A stretch of DNA of 64,000 nucleotides from Reticulitermes lucifugus (GCA_026260175.1 JAKCWW010000773.1:18346-82345), one strand, 5' to 3'; positions 12,205 through 25,400 are shown, numbered from the stretch's first letter. Numbers and translations: made by a program. The notes: generated by a model from the letters alone, not told the origin.

Positions 12205-12838
12205 GAATTGCATGCATGAAGAAATTAGAGCAGATTAAATTCAGGGAATGCTTGCTGCTGTTTGGGTCAGAATCTTATGCCTCCGTGTTTGTTGTGTAAC
12301 AGTATAGAGTTTAAAATTGATTTTCCTGTTGCTTTATATCAGTGTGAAACCTTATCTCCCATATTAAAGGAAGAACACTGGTTGAGGGTGTTTGAGAATA
12401 GGGCACTGAGGAACATGGACCTAAGAGAGAGGAGGTAGCAGGAGACTGCAGAAAAATTCATAATGAGGAGCTTCATGATTTATACTCCCCACAAAATATT
12501 AGGGTGGTCAGATCTAGGAGAATGAGGTGGGTCAGACATATGGCATGTGTACAGGAGAAGAGAAATGTATGGAGGGTTTTGGTGGGGGACATCTGAAGGA
12601 GAGAGACCACTTAGAAGACGTAGGTGTAGCTGGGGGGGTAATATTAAACTGGGTTGTAAAGAAGTAGGTTGGGAGGGCATAGACTGGATTAGTTCAGCGC
12701 AGGATTGGGAGAAGTGGCAGACTTTTATGAATACAGTAATGAGTCTTGGGGTTCCAAAAAATGTGAGGTATTTCTTGACTAGCTGAGGAACTCTTAGCTT
12801 GTAAAGGAGGACTTTGCTCTGTGGAGTTGTTCTGTGTG
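12205..12838 (+). mobile_element. RTE-like LINE 3' end, decayed reverse transcriptase C-terminus
   Basis: The longest copy of this LINE tail in the window. Reading-frame pieces include EEHWLRVFENRALRNMDL, a segment over RRMRWVRHMACVQEKRNV, and GWEGIDWISSAQDWEKW followed by TFMNTVMSLGVP, then a stop and a 3' tail (ACTAGCTGAGGAACTCTTAG). These match the C-terminal region of widespread insect endonuclease-reverse transcriptases. Frameshifts and stops make it non-functional, and the 5' part is missing, as expected of 5'-truncated LINE insertions. Confidence 0.75.
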
Positions 12839-13734
12839 GTTTAAATTACTATTGTATTGAAACAAATTAATGCATTTATTTTATAAATTAAAATCAGCTT
12901 GGAAAGAGTTAATTTACTGACATAGTTCATTGTTGTTATCATTGTGCATTGCTGCAGTGTAATTTGGGCATTTGATTTCTTTGTTGTCCCATATTTAAGC
13001 CTTTTTGTACCATACACTTTTGTTCTTAGCTCTTGTCGCTTATTTTATAAGAATAATTTGTGAAGAAAGAACCATTTTGCCGGTTGTTCTGTATAGATTG
13101 TAAAGGGAGAAAAATATGTGCTTAAGGTTATGTATTTGGACTTTGTTCATTTTTCTTCAAGTTCTTTATATAGATAGCACAAAGTTCCAGAAGTGGGTTC
13201 AGTTTCCTTCTCTGGTGTGCAAGATATAAATAAATTCCTTCTCTTTTGAACCCCTAGGTAGAATTACTCTCATACCCAGAGTACAAATAAATAACCTTAA
13301 ACACTGAACCATGCCATCATCAGATAACTTTAAATTTAGTTTCAAAATATTTGGATCCAAGAGAGAACAAATTGTGGGTGGTGAAGCATATGTTATAATC
13401 TGCATGGCTTGTGAAGTATTGTTAGGGTGCAGACATGTAGCCACGGTTGGACAGGGGACAAGATATTTTACAGAATTTTTATGGTTACACCTCCCGGAAG
13501 ACAACTTGTAAGATAACATAGTGTCTTGTAGAGACACAGCTTGTGAGGATATGATGCATAATATTTTATGCCATGTATGAATAAGGTAGTTTTGAGTAAA
13601 GTGGTATGTTTAATTTGAGCTCTGACCGTCACATGGACTAAAATTGAACTCGCTGACGTCTTTTACCATGACGATTCAAGTCTTCTGTTATGCCGTGTTA
13701 ACAGAATAAATTACATAGGACACAGGCAGAAATG
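12839..13734. other. Intergenic stretch, nothing assignable
   Basis: AT-rich. A minus-strand frame of 112 codons (13199-13537) overlaps a plus-strand frame of 66 codons, with no known domain in either, and I do not call a gene. Confidence 0.3.
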
Positions 13735-13920
13735 AGAGGATAATATTCAAATGGGTCTTACAGAAAGAGGATGTTGGAAGGAATGAACTAGATTCACCTG
13801 CTCAGGATAAGATCCAATGATGCCTGTTATGAAACTAGCAATGAACTTCCTTCTTTCTGTAAAAAATGTAAAATTTCTTAACCAGCTGAGCAGCTACCAG
13901 CATAACCAACTAACCAACAA
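13735..13920 (+). mobile_element. RTE-like LINE 3' fragment
   Basis: Contains GAGGATAATATTCAAATGGG, then CTCAGGATAAGATCC, then CTTAACCAGCTGAGCAGCTA, the ordered landmarks of the LINE tail at 12205-12838. Short and decayed. Confidence 0.6.
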
Positions 13921-14241
13921 GGACTGTGCTTCATGAAGTTTGAAGCATTAGCCATTTGGTCAGTCTTATGTTCTGAATGTTGTGTTCAATTTTAAAGGTG
14001 CTGTGGTAAAAATTTTCTCCCCACAAAGCACAAGTAATTAACACATTCTTAATTTACATTTATTTATGTGTGAATATTGCATTATTTGTAGTACAATATT
14101 CAAGACTGCTAAAAAATAAAAGCATGTTTAGTGTCATGATTCAAGTTGTTTTCTGTTTGTGTAAGTTTTATGTCAGGGGACGTTACAGAGAATTAAAGTG
14201 CTTGTTTATGTGAGTCTATAAGAGTATTCTCTTAATTATAG

Positions 14242-14347
14242 GAAGAAACGCCTCAAGGGTTTTTTGAAGACCACGGACTTGGTTAAACCTGATGGTGTGC
14301 AAATTGAATCCAGCTTTGTTCATCTGCATCGAGACAAAGGGCTTTGA
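14242..14347 (+). CDS. Terminal coding exon of an unidentified gene
   Basis: The acceptor TCTTAATTATAG precedes an exon entered with one leading base, then 34 codons and TGA at 14345-14347. The peptide is KKRLKGFLKTTDLVKPDGVQ followed by IESSFVHLHRDKGL. It looks like a real protein terminus: mixed composition, no repeats, unlike the transposon translations nearby. The stop overlaps AATAAA at 14347-14352, giving a predicted 3' UTR of only a few tens of bases. I do not recognise the protein. Upstream exons, expected to the left, were not found, and no stop-free continuation exists across the acceptor, supporting a splice entry. The call rests on the splice acceptor, open frame and poly(A) signal together. 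Confidence 0.55.
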
Positions 14348-14352
14348 ATAAA
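14347..14352 (+). terminator. Polyadenylation signal AATAAA overlapping a stop codon
   Basis: AATAAA shares its first A with the TGA stop at 14345-14347 of the orphan exon. Poly(A) cleavage would be expected roughly 10-30 bases downstream. Confidence 0.5.
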
Positions 14353-17300
14353 CATTCTGCAATGCACTCTGAAAGGCACTTCATTCCACTTCTTTCAGAA
14401 TGGCCAATTTTATTTTCAGATTTTATTTATGTGGCTATTTAAGTTATTGTATACTCAGGTTTTCTGTACTTAGAACAAATACTCTAAAGGAAGTACTGTC
14501 AGTATGTTTTACATTTAGAGGTTTCTTTTAAACTGTGCATTCCAAGAAAGTATTAAAATGGAATAATTGTTATAAAAGAGGTAGTTTTTTTTTTACATAT
14601 GTACTTAAAACGCTCTCAAATATTCCAGAATTAATAATTTGTAGTATTCATACTTTTGATGTGCTATGTTTGAAGACTGCTTCGGCTGTATAAAATACAC
14701 AGTGTTATATACAGGGTGATTTATGTATTAATATTTTAACTTCAGGCTTTTATTCTTATGATTTCTTCCTTTGATTGAGAGTGATTATGTGGTCACAACA
14801 TTCTGGCACATTCGTCATCATCTGTGTGTTGCAGAAAAGGAGATACTGTTTTTTCGGTGAGTGTGAAAGGAGTCCACAGAGACACTGTACTTCAGACGTA
14901 TTAATATTTCCTGTCTAGTGTACTAAATCTTGTTAACATTTTAATCGTGCTTCATATTTTGATGCTTGCTATGCCTTATAGTGTGACTTCATTGATGGAT
15001 TAACTTTTGAGAGTAAATTAGCACTTTCCACAGTATTGTCAGTTCTCTTTAATCTGTATTGGAACATAATTTTTATGTAAATTTGGTTGTGAGTGGCAGT
15101 TGTGTGGGCATATTTTGTTTTGATGCTGTTATGGTTTATTGTCTTTTGTTAACCATTTAAAGCTTGGTGGTAACTGTATGTACCACCCACAATAACATTG
15201 CTGCATTTCTGCTTTTTGCCCATGCACCATAATGACATGTTTTACATTATTCATCGAGTAACCAGCAATTATTTTCCTAAACAACTTTATCAATTTGGTG
15301 ACTACAATAGAGGTTCATTATGTTTTCTATGACTTGGGGACAGTTTTCTTGTAAATTATTTAGATAAACTTAAGCTTTCACAGGGATAAAGTGGATGAGG
15401 TGTAACATGGCCTCTGTGCAGCAGCTGTGAATAAAGAATGAAATCTATCTGTAGCCCATCAAAAATGACACAAATTGAACCTAACTGTATTTTGAAATTT
15501 ACTTAATTCAACTGGAATTAAAGTACATAAAATTACTTCCTGTAATTTTTTGAACAGAACAAATTGTCATATTTCATGTTGCCAAAACGAAGACAGAATT
15601 GAATCCCAAAGTAAACCATAATAAATTTTATGTTATTCGTACCATACATTTGTCCGATAGAACCTAAATAAACCATAATACTTGTTTTTCAGTAATTTTT
15701 AATGACGTAGCCACACTTTTTCATTTTATTCTGGTATGATTTATGCATTTCAAATCATTTAATAATCCAGACTATTGCTGTCTCTCTTGTGTGAGAAGAA
15801 GCCCAACTGTAAGTCATCTGTCAGATGTGCTAATGAGATTTATGTCTTTTGTCTTTGCTTTTGAATGTTTAAACCCTGCACTGTGCTGAAGTAGTTTTAC
15901 AAGATGTGATAAATAACGAACTTAAATTTTCAGATTGTTTGTGAAATAGATATTATTAAAAAAGTTCATTTTATGTTACAAGAGAAATATTAGAATTTGA
16001 GTTTATCATTTACCAGAAAGTTCTGGGTGATGACATTCAAAATGACTATAGTCCTAGAAAACGTTGCAAAAATATTAAATTACTAGACAAAATTTACAGT
16101 CTTTTAAACATCATATACGTATTATTCAGAATTTAAGCACTTTTTACTGTCGTGTCAGATAGCCCTGTTGCAATACAACTGACTGTGTTTTGCATAGTAT
16201 GTAACCATTATTACACAGATTGTAGTCTTCTGGTGCTTGACACTGTGTAGTGTTGTAGGTTGATACACTTCAGAGAAACATACTGCCTTCATCTTCAGAG
16301 TTGAAGGAAATGGGTCTGAGTTGAGGCTGAAGTAATTAGGCTGAGTTTGTGTTTTGATATATAGGTGGGTTGCAAGGAATGTGGCCAATCCAAATGACAG
16401 GAAGAGGAGAGGGGATAGAGCCCAGGCCAATAGAAACCGTGAAATGGAAAAGCTTAGAAACCAACCCTGAAGATGGGGGCAGCATGTTCCTCTGAACTGT
16501 CAAAATCAACACTACCTGGTGTCAAAATCTGGTAGACTACAGTCTGAACAGTCACTGCCATAGAAACTGTAAAACTAACATGAAACATAATTGCAGCTTA
16601 TTAAACAAATAACTTGTTAAGCAGTATTAACTCAACATGGAGTGTAATTTGTTCTGTGCATATCACAAGTAAGCTTTACTGTATACTGCAATATCATGTC
16701 ACTTGTCGGTATACAACACATTTCTAAATAAAATCCATGTGGATTCTGATGCCATTTCATGCTTTCCTGTATCTGTGTGTAAACTTCCAGTGCTCTAGCA
16801 CAAATTTATGAACATAGTATATCTTAAGGGGGGGGGATAGAAACAAAAATTAAAGTTAAGAAATTTAAGAACAGTGTAAAAATCCACAATTTTCATGTAT
16901 AAGATATAATTTATGATATCTCAGACATTTTGAGAGTTTTAAAATTGTTCTGCATCACATTAACTGATTATATTTACATGTTATTGGTGATAAATTCAGA
17001 ATAAACAAGTTTTTGCTGGAACAAAGGGGTAATTTGTTATTGTTTACAAGTACTTGCACTCAAAGTAAATGAACTTGAATAAAATGCTGATATTACTGTG
17101 ATATCCCTGAATATTGCTGTATGCTGTCTCTGACTCATCATACTAACTATGCTATCTTAGACAATAACATGGGATGTTGCATCAGGATACAGGTATTACA
17201 CTCAGTGATGGTGCTTTCAGTTCAGACATTGTTGCTTAGTTCTTGAATGGATGGTTTGGCTTTACAGTACCTGTGCATTAAGTGGACACCATTTCACACT

Positions 17301-18780
17301 TATTTTATCCCACTAATGGGTTCTGTGCATGGGAAACCTGTTGGATTTGTAATAATAATCATTATTAGAGCTGAGGTAATATCTAAGTGTCTTGATTTAA
17401 AATATCTCATAGAAATTAATATCAGTATGTTCTTCACATTTCAGTGAATTTGAATTACTAGTCAGTACACTGGCAGATTATGTTGATAACTTCATTATAC
17501 CCATCAGCCTTTTTTGAAGAAACTTCTGTGATTACTGATAGATGGCATTATAAAGCAATATTTTACACATTTTAGACAGGAAATATAACTGTAGTTCAGA
17601 AACTGGCAGCAGTGACTGCTAAAGAACAATTTTCCTGTTAAGTAATCCTCCTTTGTGTTTACTACTTATTCAGTATTAGATTTTCTAACATTGTATTTTT
17701 TGTTGGTACAAAAATTACTGACTTCATAGTTAATAAATATAGGGAATATCTGTGTCTGTACTGAAGATAATTTGTGTTTGTAAGTTACCCATGTCCTGTT
17801 TAAATTGCAAGATCAGCACCACATTGTAAACAGCTGCATCACTGATGTCACACATCTGACACACACTGTTCTTATAACACCTATGGCTTGCGAGATATGA
17901 GGTTCTCACAGCAGTGTGGATGAAGGTTTGTCTTTAAAAGAGACATTACGCTCCTTCAAAATGTCGATAACTTTACTAGTTGACGCTGTAACATCCTAGA
18001 AGACTTTAATCTTTTTCTAAGAGCTTGTTAATGGCATTATTTTACACACTATGTGCTACAAGGTTGTCCCTCTCTTCCTCATCTGTAGACAGTCTACATG
18101 CATTTCTCAATCAGAAGTGACAATTGGCATATTTTTTGGACTATCAGAAGCACTAGACTGTATGATGTTCCCAGAAATTAGGGGGAAAAGAATTTTAGGA
18201 AAGTACTTGCTACGCCTTTGAACTACAGAAAATGTGTAGATTTTATACACTGTTTTCTAGGGAAATATGTCCTATAATCTGGAAAGTACAGTACACTAAT
18301 GTAAGATGAAGAACAGCTTACTTTTTGTCATGACACAAGGACAGTAGTATGTGAGTTCTGTAATTGTGTAACACAGATCTGACTTCTGTACTCCAGGTGC
18401 TCAGGTCTGTCACTTATTCATAATGTTCATATGAATAAAGTGAGACAGGTTAAACTAGTTCACATACATGCATTTCCTTCCAAAAGGTGAAGTAAGTTCT
18501 TCTGAAATACCAGGATGTCAAAATTATTCATCTGTGTAATACAGATGTTGAAAAAGTGAATTTTGAAAGTAAGAAAGACCAATTTTAGCGCATGTAATAA
18601 ACTTCATATTTTGCAATAAAATATTGTATGTACATTTTAAACTTGATTTTAATTTTTATTTTCATGTCCACCGCGTAGTTATGTTTGGTCCGGGGGGTCG
18701 AGGGCTGGGGAGATACCATGTAGGTTGCCCTATAATTAACACTAATGAAGTATTAATGTATTATACTACAAGCTTTTGAG
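14353..18780. other. Intergenic stretch before SF1
   Basis: AT-rich, with no supported gene. It contains a FWDVTPCSLV-type repeat copy (16190-16500). The rest shows no recognisable coding or RNA gene. Confidence 0.3.
16190..16500 (+). repeat. FWDVTPCSLV-type dispersed repeat copy
   Basis: The plus strand reads a decayed version of the family (CSLLVLDTV, then FRETYCLHLQS), followed by the diverged downstream part ending near CAGCATGTTCCTCTGAACTG. Stops interrupt it. Confidence 0.5.
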
Positions 18781-18831
18781 GTACCACAATGTTAAGATTC
18801 CATTCTCCTGGGGTATGAAGAATGGTATTTA

Positions 18832-18870
18832 GTTGCCGACATTTCGGTGCAGCTTGCTGTCATCATTGCA
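18832..18870 (-). ncRNA. Degenerate hammerhead-like motif
   Basis: The minus strand reads ATGATGACAGCAAGCTGCAC then CGAAATGTCGGC. This resembles CUGAUGA, stem II, GAAA, but the first core C is A and no clean stem I or III is seen. Probably a dead relic of the repeat type seen at 52114-52164. Confidence 0.25.
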
Positions 18871-19322
18871 TAGTCTGTCTTATGACAGGTTCACAGCTTG
18901 TGCCAAAGCGAGTTCTCTGGAGAGTGCGATTTAGTGCTTCCTTTCTCAGATTCCAGTATCTTCCCCCGTCTTATGTTCAAAGAAAGTGTGTCGAACACAT
19001 ACTGTTTATACCGACTGAGCATTCAAACTACTAAGCAATCCCGTATTATTGTCTCAAAGATAGATGGCAGCTGCACGGGCATCGTAACGTTCGTATGCGC
19101 CTCTGTGGTGCTATCTACCATGAAAATTATCGAATTGACATCTGCCGTGAAGCCGTGGAGAATTGTTTCGTTGTGGTAAAGTTCGTCGCCATTTTGTGAG
19201 CGTGGAGTAAGGTAGTTCAGAATGATTTTTAGCTATATATAATTTCCTATTTATCGGTAAAAGGGTTTATATGTTTGTTTCAGCTATTCTTAATAATTGT
19301 ATTTCCCACAGTTGTATGAAAA

Positions 19323-19452
19323 ATGAGTTCGAACGGATCTAATGAATCGTTGTTTGGGTCGCAAGGAAGCACAAGAAATTTTACTTCATTGCTGAATCCT
19401 AGTTACTTGCAGTCCACTAATAGTAAAGAATCACATAAAAGGGAAACGGACG
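19323..19452 (+). CDS. SF1: SF1 coding exon 1
   Basis: Starts at ATG 19323 and codes for 43 residues beginning [20 protein letters not shown], then one base of a split alanine codon. Donor GTAAGT at 19453. Rich in Ser, Asn and Thr, and not conserved with vertebrates. Linked to exon 2 by matching phase. Confidence 0.8.
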
Positions 19453-22400
19453 GTAAGTGATTTTATATGATCATGTAATTTCATAAATACTCTTGGATTA
19501 CTGTTTTGATTTGGAACTGGCTGTTTGCGCTCGTAAGGACAGCGACTAGCCTGACGGAGGTTTTTTTTAGTCGTGCTCTTCCTGCACGGAAATACAACCA
19601 TGTAGCTTAAATGTGGCCAGCGGCGCTTCTTTATGTATTGTGTGCAATTCACCATGGCATACACTTGTTTCACATGCCTTGACCATGTTCAAAGAACTAC
19701 GAACCAATCACTAATACCCGTCAGATTTATTCTGAAGTACCAGCTTCGTGTTGACCGTACTTCACGTCGTGAGTTAGCTGACCCAGATTTGGACGTGTGT
19801 ATAGAAGTTTGCGGCTACAGAATTGTTATATTTGAAATACTGTAGGTTTTCAAACCTTATCTCAGCATTTTGGATCTCATGGTAGTGTACAAATATTAAG
19901 GTTTTCTCTCCCACCTCCATTTGTTTCCCCCAGAGGTTGAACATGTACGGATATAAGTTGGCATAAAGTGCCTTGGTTGTATGTTGGTTAAGTACAGGAG
20001 TAATTTTTTAAAAATGCCTGTGAATATTGTAAGAACACCGAAAAATATGTGATAAACATTTAGTTTTGTTATTGAGTACGCAGTTAACTGCCACTTGTAA
20101 ACTTTTTAGGTGGTGGTGGCAACAGTGCACAGCATTAATGTTTATTACTTAAAAATTACACAGCTGAATGCAGCATGTCAGAGGACTTACTTACTTACAT
20201 ATAATCAGAGCAATTTGTTGTTCAGAAATGTTATGCGGTTATTATGTTTTTATTATTTCACAAAACTATGAATCAAGCATCAGGTAATCACATTTCATTT
20301 TCATTATAAGTAAAAAGTGTCCATTTGTAGAGATTCAGAAAGCAGCTGTAATAAATGGAATGGCACAAGCATCTCATAACTTAACTACATGCAGTACAGT
20401 CCATCTTGAAAATCTGATAGTCACTGTGCACGCCATGAAACTTCTCGACTCATTTTGAACCCAGACGTTCGTTACAGTGTTTGGTAGAGCCAGTTATATT
20501 ATGTGGCCATTAATGATGCTATTGCCAGTTGTATTGGGTATTTATAGATGTGTATAGACACTGTTCTATAATCAGTAGTCAAGAGCACGAATCGTGACGA
20601 TCATAACTGTATCATAGTCTTCAAATGAGCATGATTTAGACACATGAGCTAGAAGTCTTGAATGCAATGCAGTGTATTATAATGGTAAAAAAGCATTTGT
20701 TTGAATAGTAGATGGTTGGAACACAAGGTGAATGATGATATTGATAATTGTTTCCCAAAAGATAGAGAAATATTTGTATTTTATTATCTGGGGTATGGAG
20801 TTTTAAATATCTTGAGTACTATGAGGCTGATGGTCATAAGGTAGCTGGGCAGTAATATTGGGTAATGTTTAAGTGTCTTAGTACAATGGGGCTGATGGTC
20901 ATAAGGTAACTGGGCAGTAATACTGTTAATGTTTAAGGGTCTAAGTACTATGGGGCTGATGGTTATAAGGTAACTTGGCAGTAATACTGGGTAATGTTTA
21001 AGTGTCTGAGTACAATGGGGCTGATGGTCATAAGGTAACTTGGCAGTAATACTGTTAACACTTCCCCTCCGGCCAGCATTTAAACTTTTAAGTCCCGCCT
21101 GCCTGGTGATTTTAAGGACACTGGAAAAAAAATGTAAAAGTACTGCATTTTTTGTCATAATAATACAAAATTTTTTCACGCCACCGCAGAAAGTTTGCTG
21201 TATCTCGTGCACGTAAGATGGAATACTTACATGTATTTGGAGTCTGACACTGCAGATGGAAATTTTGGGGCTGGAGTGACAAAATTTATAGTCACTAGAA
21301 GGTCACTACAATTTCCACATCGCACAGAGACAAGGTTTTTGCGGCACTACCGCTGAAAATGAATGTTACTCTTACTCCCAGTAATTCAGTTTGGTATGAT
21401 ACACTTCAAAACACTGCCCTATACAAAGTTGTACATCACATTTTTGGCAGTACATTGTAGTGCATTTCTTCACAGTTTTTCCGGTCGGGTGCATGCTTCT
21501 CTCTGCACACACGTGACGTGAACGCTGAGATTGTCCCTCCAGCTTAGCATGTGTTGCTGGAATCCTATATAAAAAAAAGATCTCTCCCTACCTGTCTGCC
21601 AGCTGGACTGCTAGGCAGACCTTGTACTTAAATTTCAATACTGGCAGTAGCGAGTAATCCTTCGGCAACTTTATCGTGGAAAATTTCTAGCGAAATTTTT
21701 TTCTGTTTGTTTTGGTGTGTAAGATGTATGCATTGACAACTGCCAAGTCGAATAGATGAAAGAAAGTTTTCTTCAACCATTTTATCATCTTCCTTTCAGG
21801 CGAATAATATGACAGCATCTGGTCCGATCTGTCCACACCAGTCTTATACTTATTGTATTCAAAGACTGTGGTTGATTTTATTTTATGATTTGCCCCCCTT
21901 GACAATGGTGCCTCAACAATTTCATCTTCATGGGCACTGGTTAGGAAAAAAGCATCACGGGTGTCCTTCCACTTGATAGCCAAGAGGTGATACCGTTGGC
22001 ATGTTATTTTTTCACCTTTTTTCAGTTTTACAGAAAATGCATGTTTAGGCATTTCTGTTCGACATCACTGTGCCTGCTGCCTTTGTTTTACAAGCCCATA
22101 AATGGTAAAAAATCTTTGGACTGGAGAACCATCTGTCCATGTACACACTGTGACCCCTCCCTTTTATTTTATCACACAACCTGTCAGTTACACTGAATGC
22201 TGTCTTGTGTTCTGAGTGCCCCTGTATATGTTTCCAGGCTGTAGACATAGCCGCTTTTGGCCTCACAAAGTTCAAACATTTTTATTCCATATTTCTGGGG
22301 CTTTCCTTTGATATAAACACGAAAGAATATGCAGCCTCGAAATGGGCGTATTCAGATGTAACATTGTCAATACCACAAGGAACCTATTATGAGACATTCC

Positions 22401-25400
22401 AACCGAAGCTGCATATGGGGTCTGAATAATTGGACACAAACTCCAGTAATCCTGCAGAGATGACTTGCGTAACACGCTCATGTGTATGACTATCAAAAAG
22501 ATTTCTTTTTCTTGTAATGTCACTGGATTCCACTGTGCAAATACAGATTTGGGTTTCAGAGGGCCCTCTTGCTTCTTTTTATTTATTTGCTGCATTGCGT
22601 AACGGTTTTTTTCATTCCGTATACGTTTGAACAGTTCTGTGCTGAAGAATATTTCAAGTATGCCCAAGGGACAGCTGTCTTGAGATATATGGAAATTTTT
22701 ATTTATCCCAGGTACTCCAGAAAGTGCAGATTTCTGAATCTTCTGAATTTGTTCTTTCAACCCTAACTCAAAATCTGTATTTGCACGTTTAGGAATGGCC
22801 CTGCGTGTTCTCCTCCTGCCTCTGTCTGGTTCCGGCTGGCGAACTTCTTACTTCACATGTGTCACGGTCAGAAAGTGCACTAAAACTACCACCATCTGAG
22901 CCCGAATCATTCACAACTTCACTTATTTTATCAGTTCTGATAAACTTTTTTGTGAAGTATTTTGTGAACTAGAACTCAGTCCAGGATTTTCCATTTTGCT
23001 TGCGGCGCACTAAACATCAGCTAACTACAATCAGAGCTCATTGGTACTTTCAGAACCATATGCTGGGAGAGGGGTATGATGATCCATTGCGTCTGATCTC
23101 GGGTGTCAGCTCTGATAAAACGAAGGCATGCCTTGAGTCAAACGTCAAAACAGTTTGTTGCGCAAACGTTCTCACGCGAGAGTCTAGCATACGCATTTCT
23201 ACGTCTTGCAGGAAGCTGAACAATGTCACTGAAAATACAATCATGGACGAGTGTAATGGTACAAACGTGAAAGTTTTTTCTAATGTGCTTATAAAAATCA
23301 GGGAGTACTAGTACTCCGGCCAGACAGTTGGCGTGTGAGGCTGTAACCGATTATATTGCCCCTTTCGAGGGAAGGTGGAAGTAGTGTGGTTGGAGTGGGA
23401 GTTTTACAGCGCCGGCACCCCATATCAAAGGCAGCTTGGGATATTGGGGTCAGGGATTCAGAAAAGGGCAGTAAAACAAGCCATCTTGCTAGCCTTGGGA
23501 AGGCTATGCACAAAACACTGATAGTTGAGAAGAGAATTCCAATGGGGGTGCTCCAACCACTCGCTGGTCAGGAGGGAGACAGAGGCCTTCAAGATACGAG
23601 CCTGTTGTAAATTGTGAACGAAGAATATTGTGGTTCAATTTTGTCAAATATAGCAGCTTACAAATCACCTGATTAATTTTTCTGACTTGGTTGCTTCGGT
23701 GTGTTAGATTTGTTGGTAACTTGATGAAAATTAACAGTTGTACGTCCATCGCCCAACACCCCTTCCACATCATATTCCCTGAGATAAGCCTTGCTCTCCA
23801 CTGTACAAGCTAGCAGCTGATCATCTTACCTTCATATCGAGACGTTAACACAATAAAAATAGAAACCTACTGATTGCGTGGAAAAGGTAAGAAGTAAGGA
23901 TCAGTTAAAAGGCCGCAGAGTACTAGTACGCCGCGCAGAGGGGAAGTGTTAATGTCTTAAGTGTCTGAGCACTGTGGGGCTGATGGTCATAAGGTAAAAG
24001 GTAACTTGGCAGTAATGTTAGCTGTCAGCTTGCAGGACTGTGCATGTATCATTGTGATAATGTACGGCATAGGATTAACCCTCTAAAGCCCAGTGGTTAC
24101 TTTATATACCATCACATTTAACATTCACAGATTGTACATCCTGCCCACAGAGAACATTGTACATCCTACCCACAGAGAACAAATAGCAATTATCATTAAC
24201 ATCAACCACTTAGTTCTTGTGACCCAGACGGAGATTATCTACTGTGCTGTATGGCCTGAATCTTTATATATTTCAGTTTCCTCTTGGTCTTCAAAGGGTT
24301 AATGAGTAAACTCTCTGTTTAATTTTATTACTCTGTTTTTGCCTTTTTCTTTCAATGATACGGACTATCTCTGAAGAAATTCATTGTACAATTTCAGCTG
24401 AAAGGGAAGAGAGAAGGGCTAAGAAAAGAAGATCACGATGGGGTGGAGATGAAAAAGAAAAGACATTTATTCCTGGTATGCCTACTGTCTTGCCAACTAA
24501 TCTAAGTAAACAACAAGAAGAAGCATATTTAGGTAAGGCAGCTTTATTTGTCCTACTAATTTATTACATGCTTGCTTTGAAATTGGTGCAGGGAACTTTG
24601 AATTTCATGTATGTGTGTGGCATAATCCAAAGTATATGGTCTTTGTTTCAGTGATTCATGTGTAACTTTATTGAAATTCAGGTAGTTTTATTTAAGAAAC
24701 GGCGAAGCAATTATATATTTTGCAGTGTATTAACTGTATGTGTATCTGTTGCCAATACATTACATGGTGTAGACATCAAGATAGGGCATGTGTTTCTTTT
24801 TATTGCCATTTCAGTGTAAGCATTTAATAACATTTGTATCTTCAGTTACTGCAGTTTTTGTATGTGTTTTGTTAATTATGTTTGCTGCCAGGACTGGCCA
24901 TTAATCTATTTCCATTTTTATATTTGAAGAACTTTCTGGAATATGGGAACCTTGGAAGTCGTGCCTGAGTTTGACCATTCCCAGCTTTTTTATTTTCTGT
25001 TATAAGTTATATTAATATATTCGTGGATATTCCAGGATTTGTAACAATGAAGTTGTTATGTTTGCTTCTGAAGGTCTGTTTTGTTTCCTGTATAAACTGA
25101 ACTTTTTGTAACAAAAGCTCATCTTGTGTTTCCATGATTGGTGTCTAATTTTTGGGCTTTGTGCCCTTTTCTAACCCATTATATTTCAGTTCAGCTGCAG
25201 ATTGAAGAGATCAGCAGAAAGCTGCGCACTGGTGAATTAGGGATCCCAGTTAATCCAGAAGAAAGGTGTGCTTCAATGCCATTCAAAACCAATAACCACT
25301 TGTGTTCAGCTTAGCAACATCCACGTGGCCCTCCTTCACAAGGAATGGGTCTTCACTTCACGATTGCATTCTGTCATGGGCTGTGTATTGGTTTGGAAAG

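Larger units (their letters stand above)
21059..23948 (-). mobile_element. piggyBac-family DNA transposon, inactive
   Basis: Bounded by TTAA at 21055-21058 and 23949-23952, the target duplication typical of piggyBac. Terminal inverted repeats are CACTTCCCCTC (21059-21069) and GAGGGGAAGTG (23938-23948), 11 bp and perfect. Length is 2890 bp. It carries a broken transposase on the minus strand. Deleting the element plus one TTAA restores the 65-bp spacing of the surrounding repeat exactly (21019 to 23978), so both ends are certain. It lies in SF1 intron 1, antisense to the gene. Confidence 0.93.

Noticed and set aside
13199-13537. 112-codon minus-strand frame as a small gene
   Set aside because: No recognisable domain, no splice or promoter context, and an overlapping frame on the other strand.
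20784-21212. 142-codon minus-strand frame with repeated YDHQPHC and LLPSYL blocks
   Set aside because: It is the translation of a 64-65-bp tandem array; the period is not a multiple of three, and the frame runs into transposon DNA.
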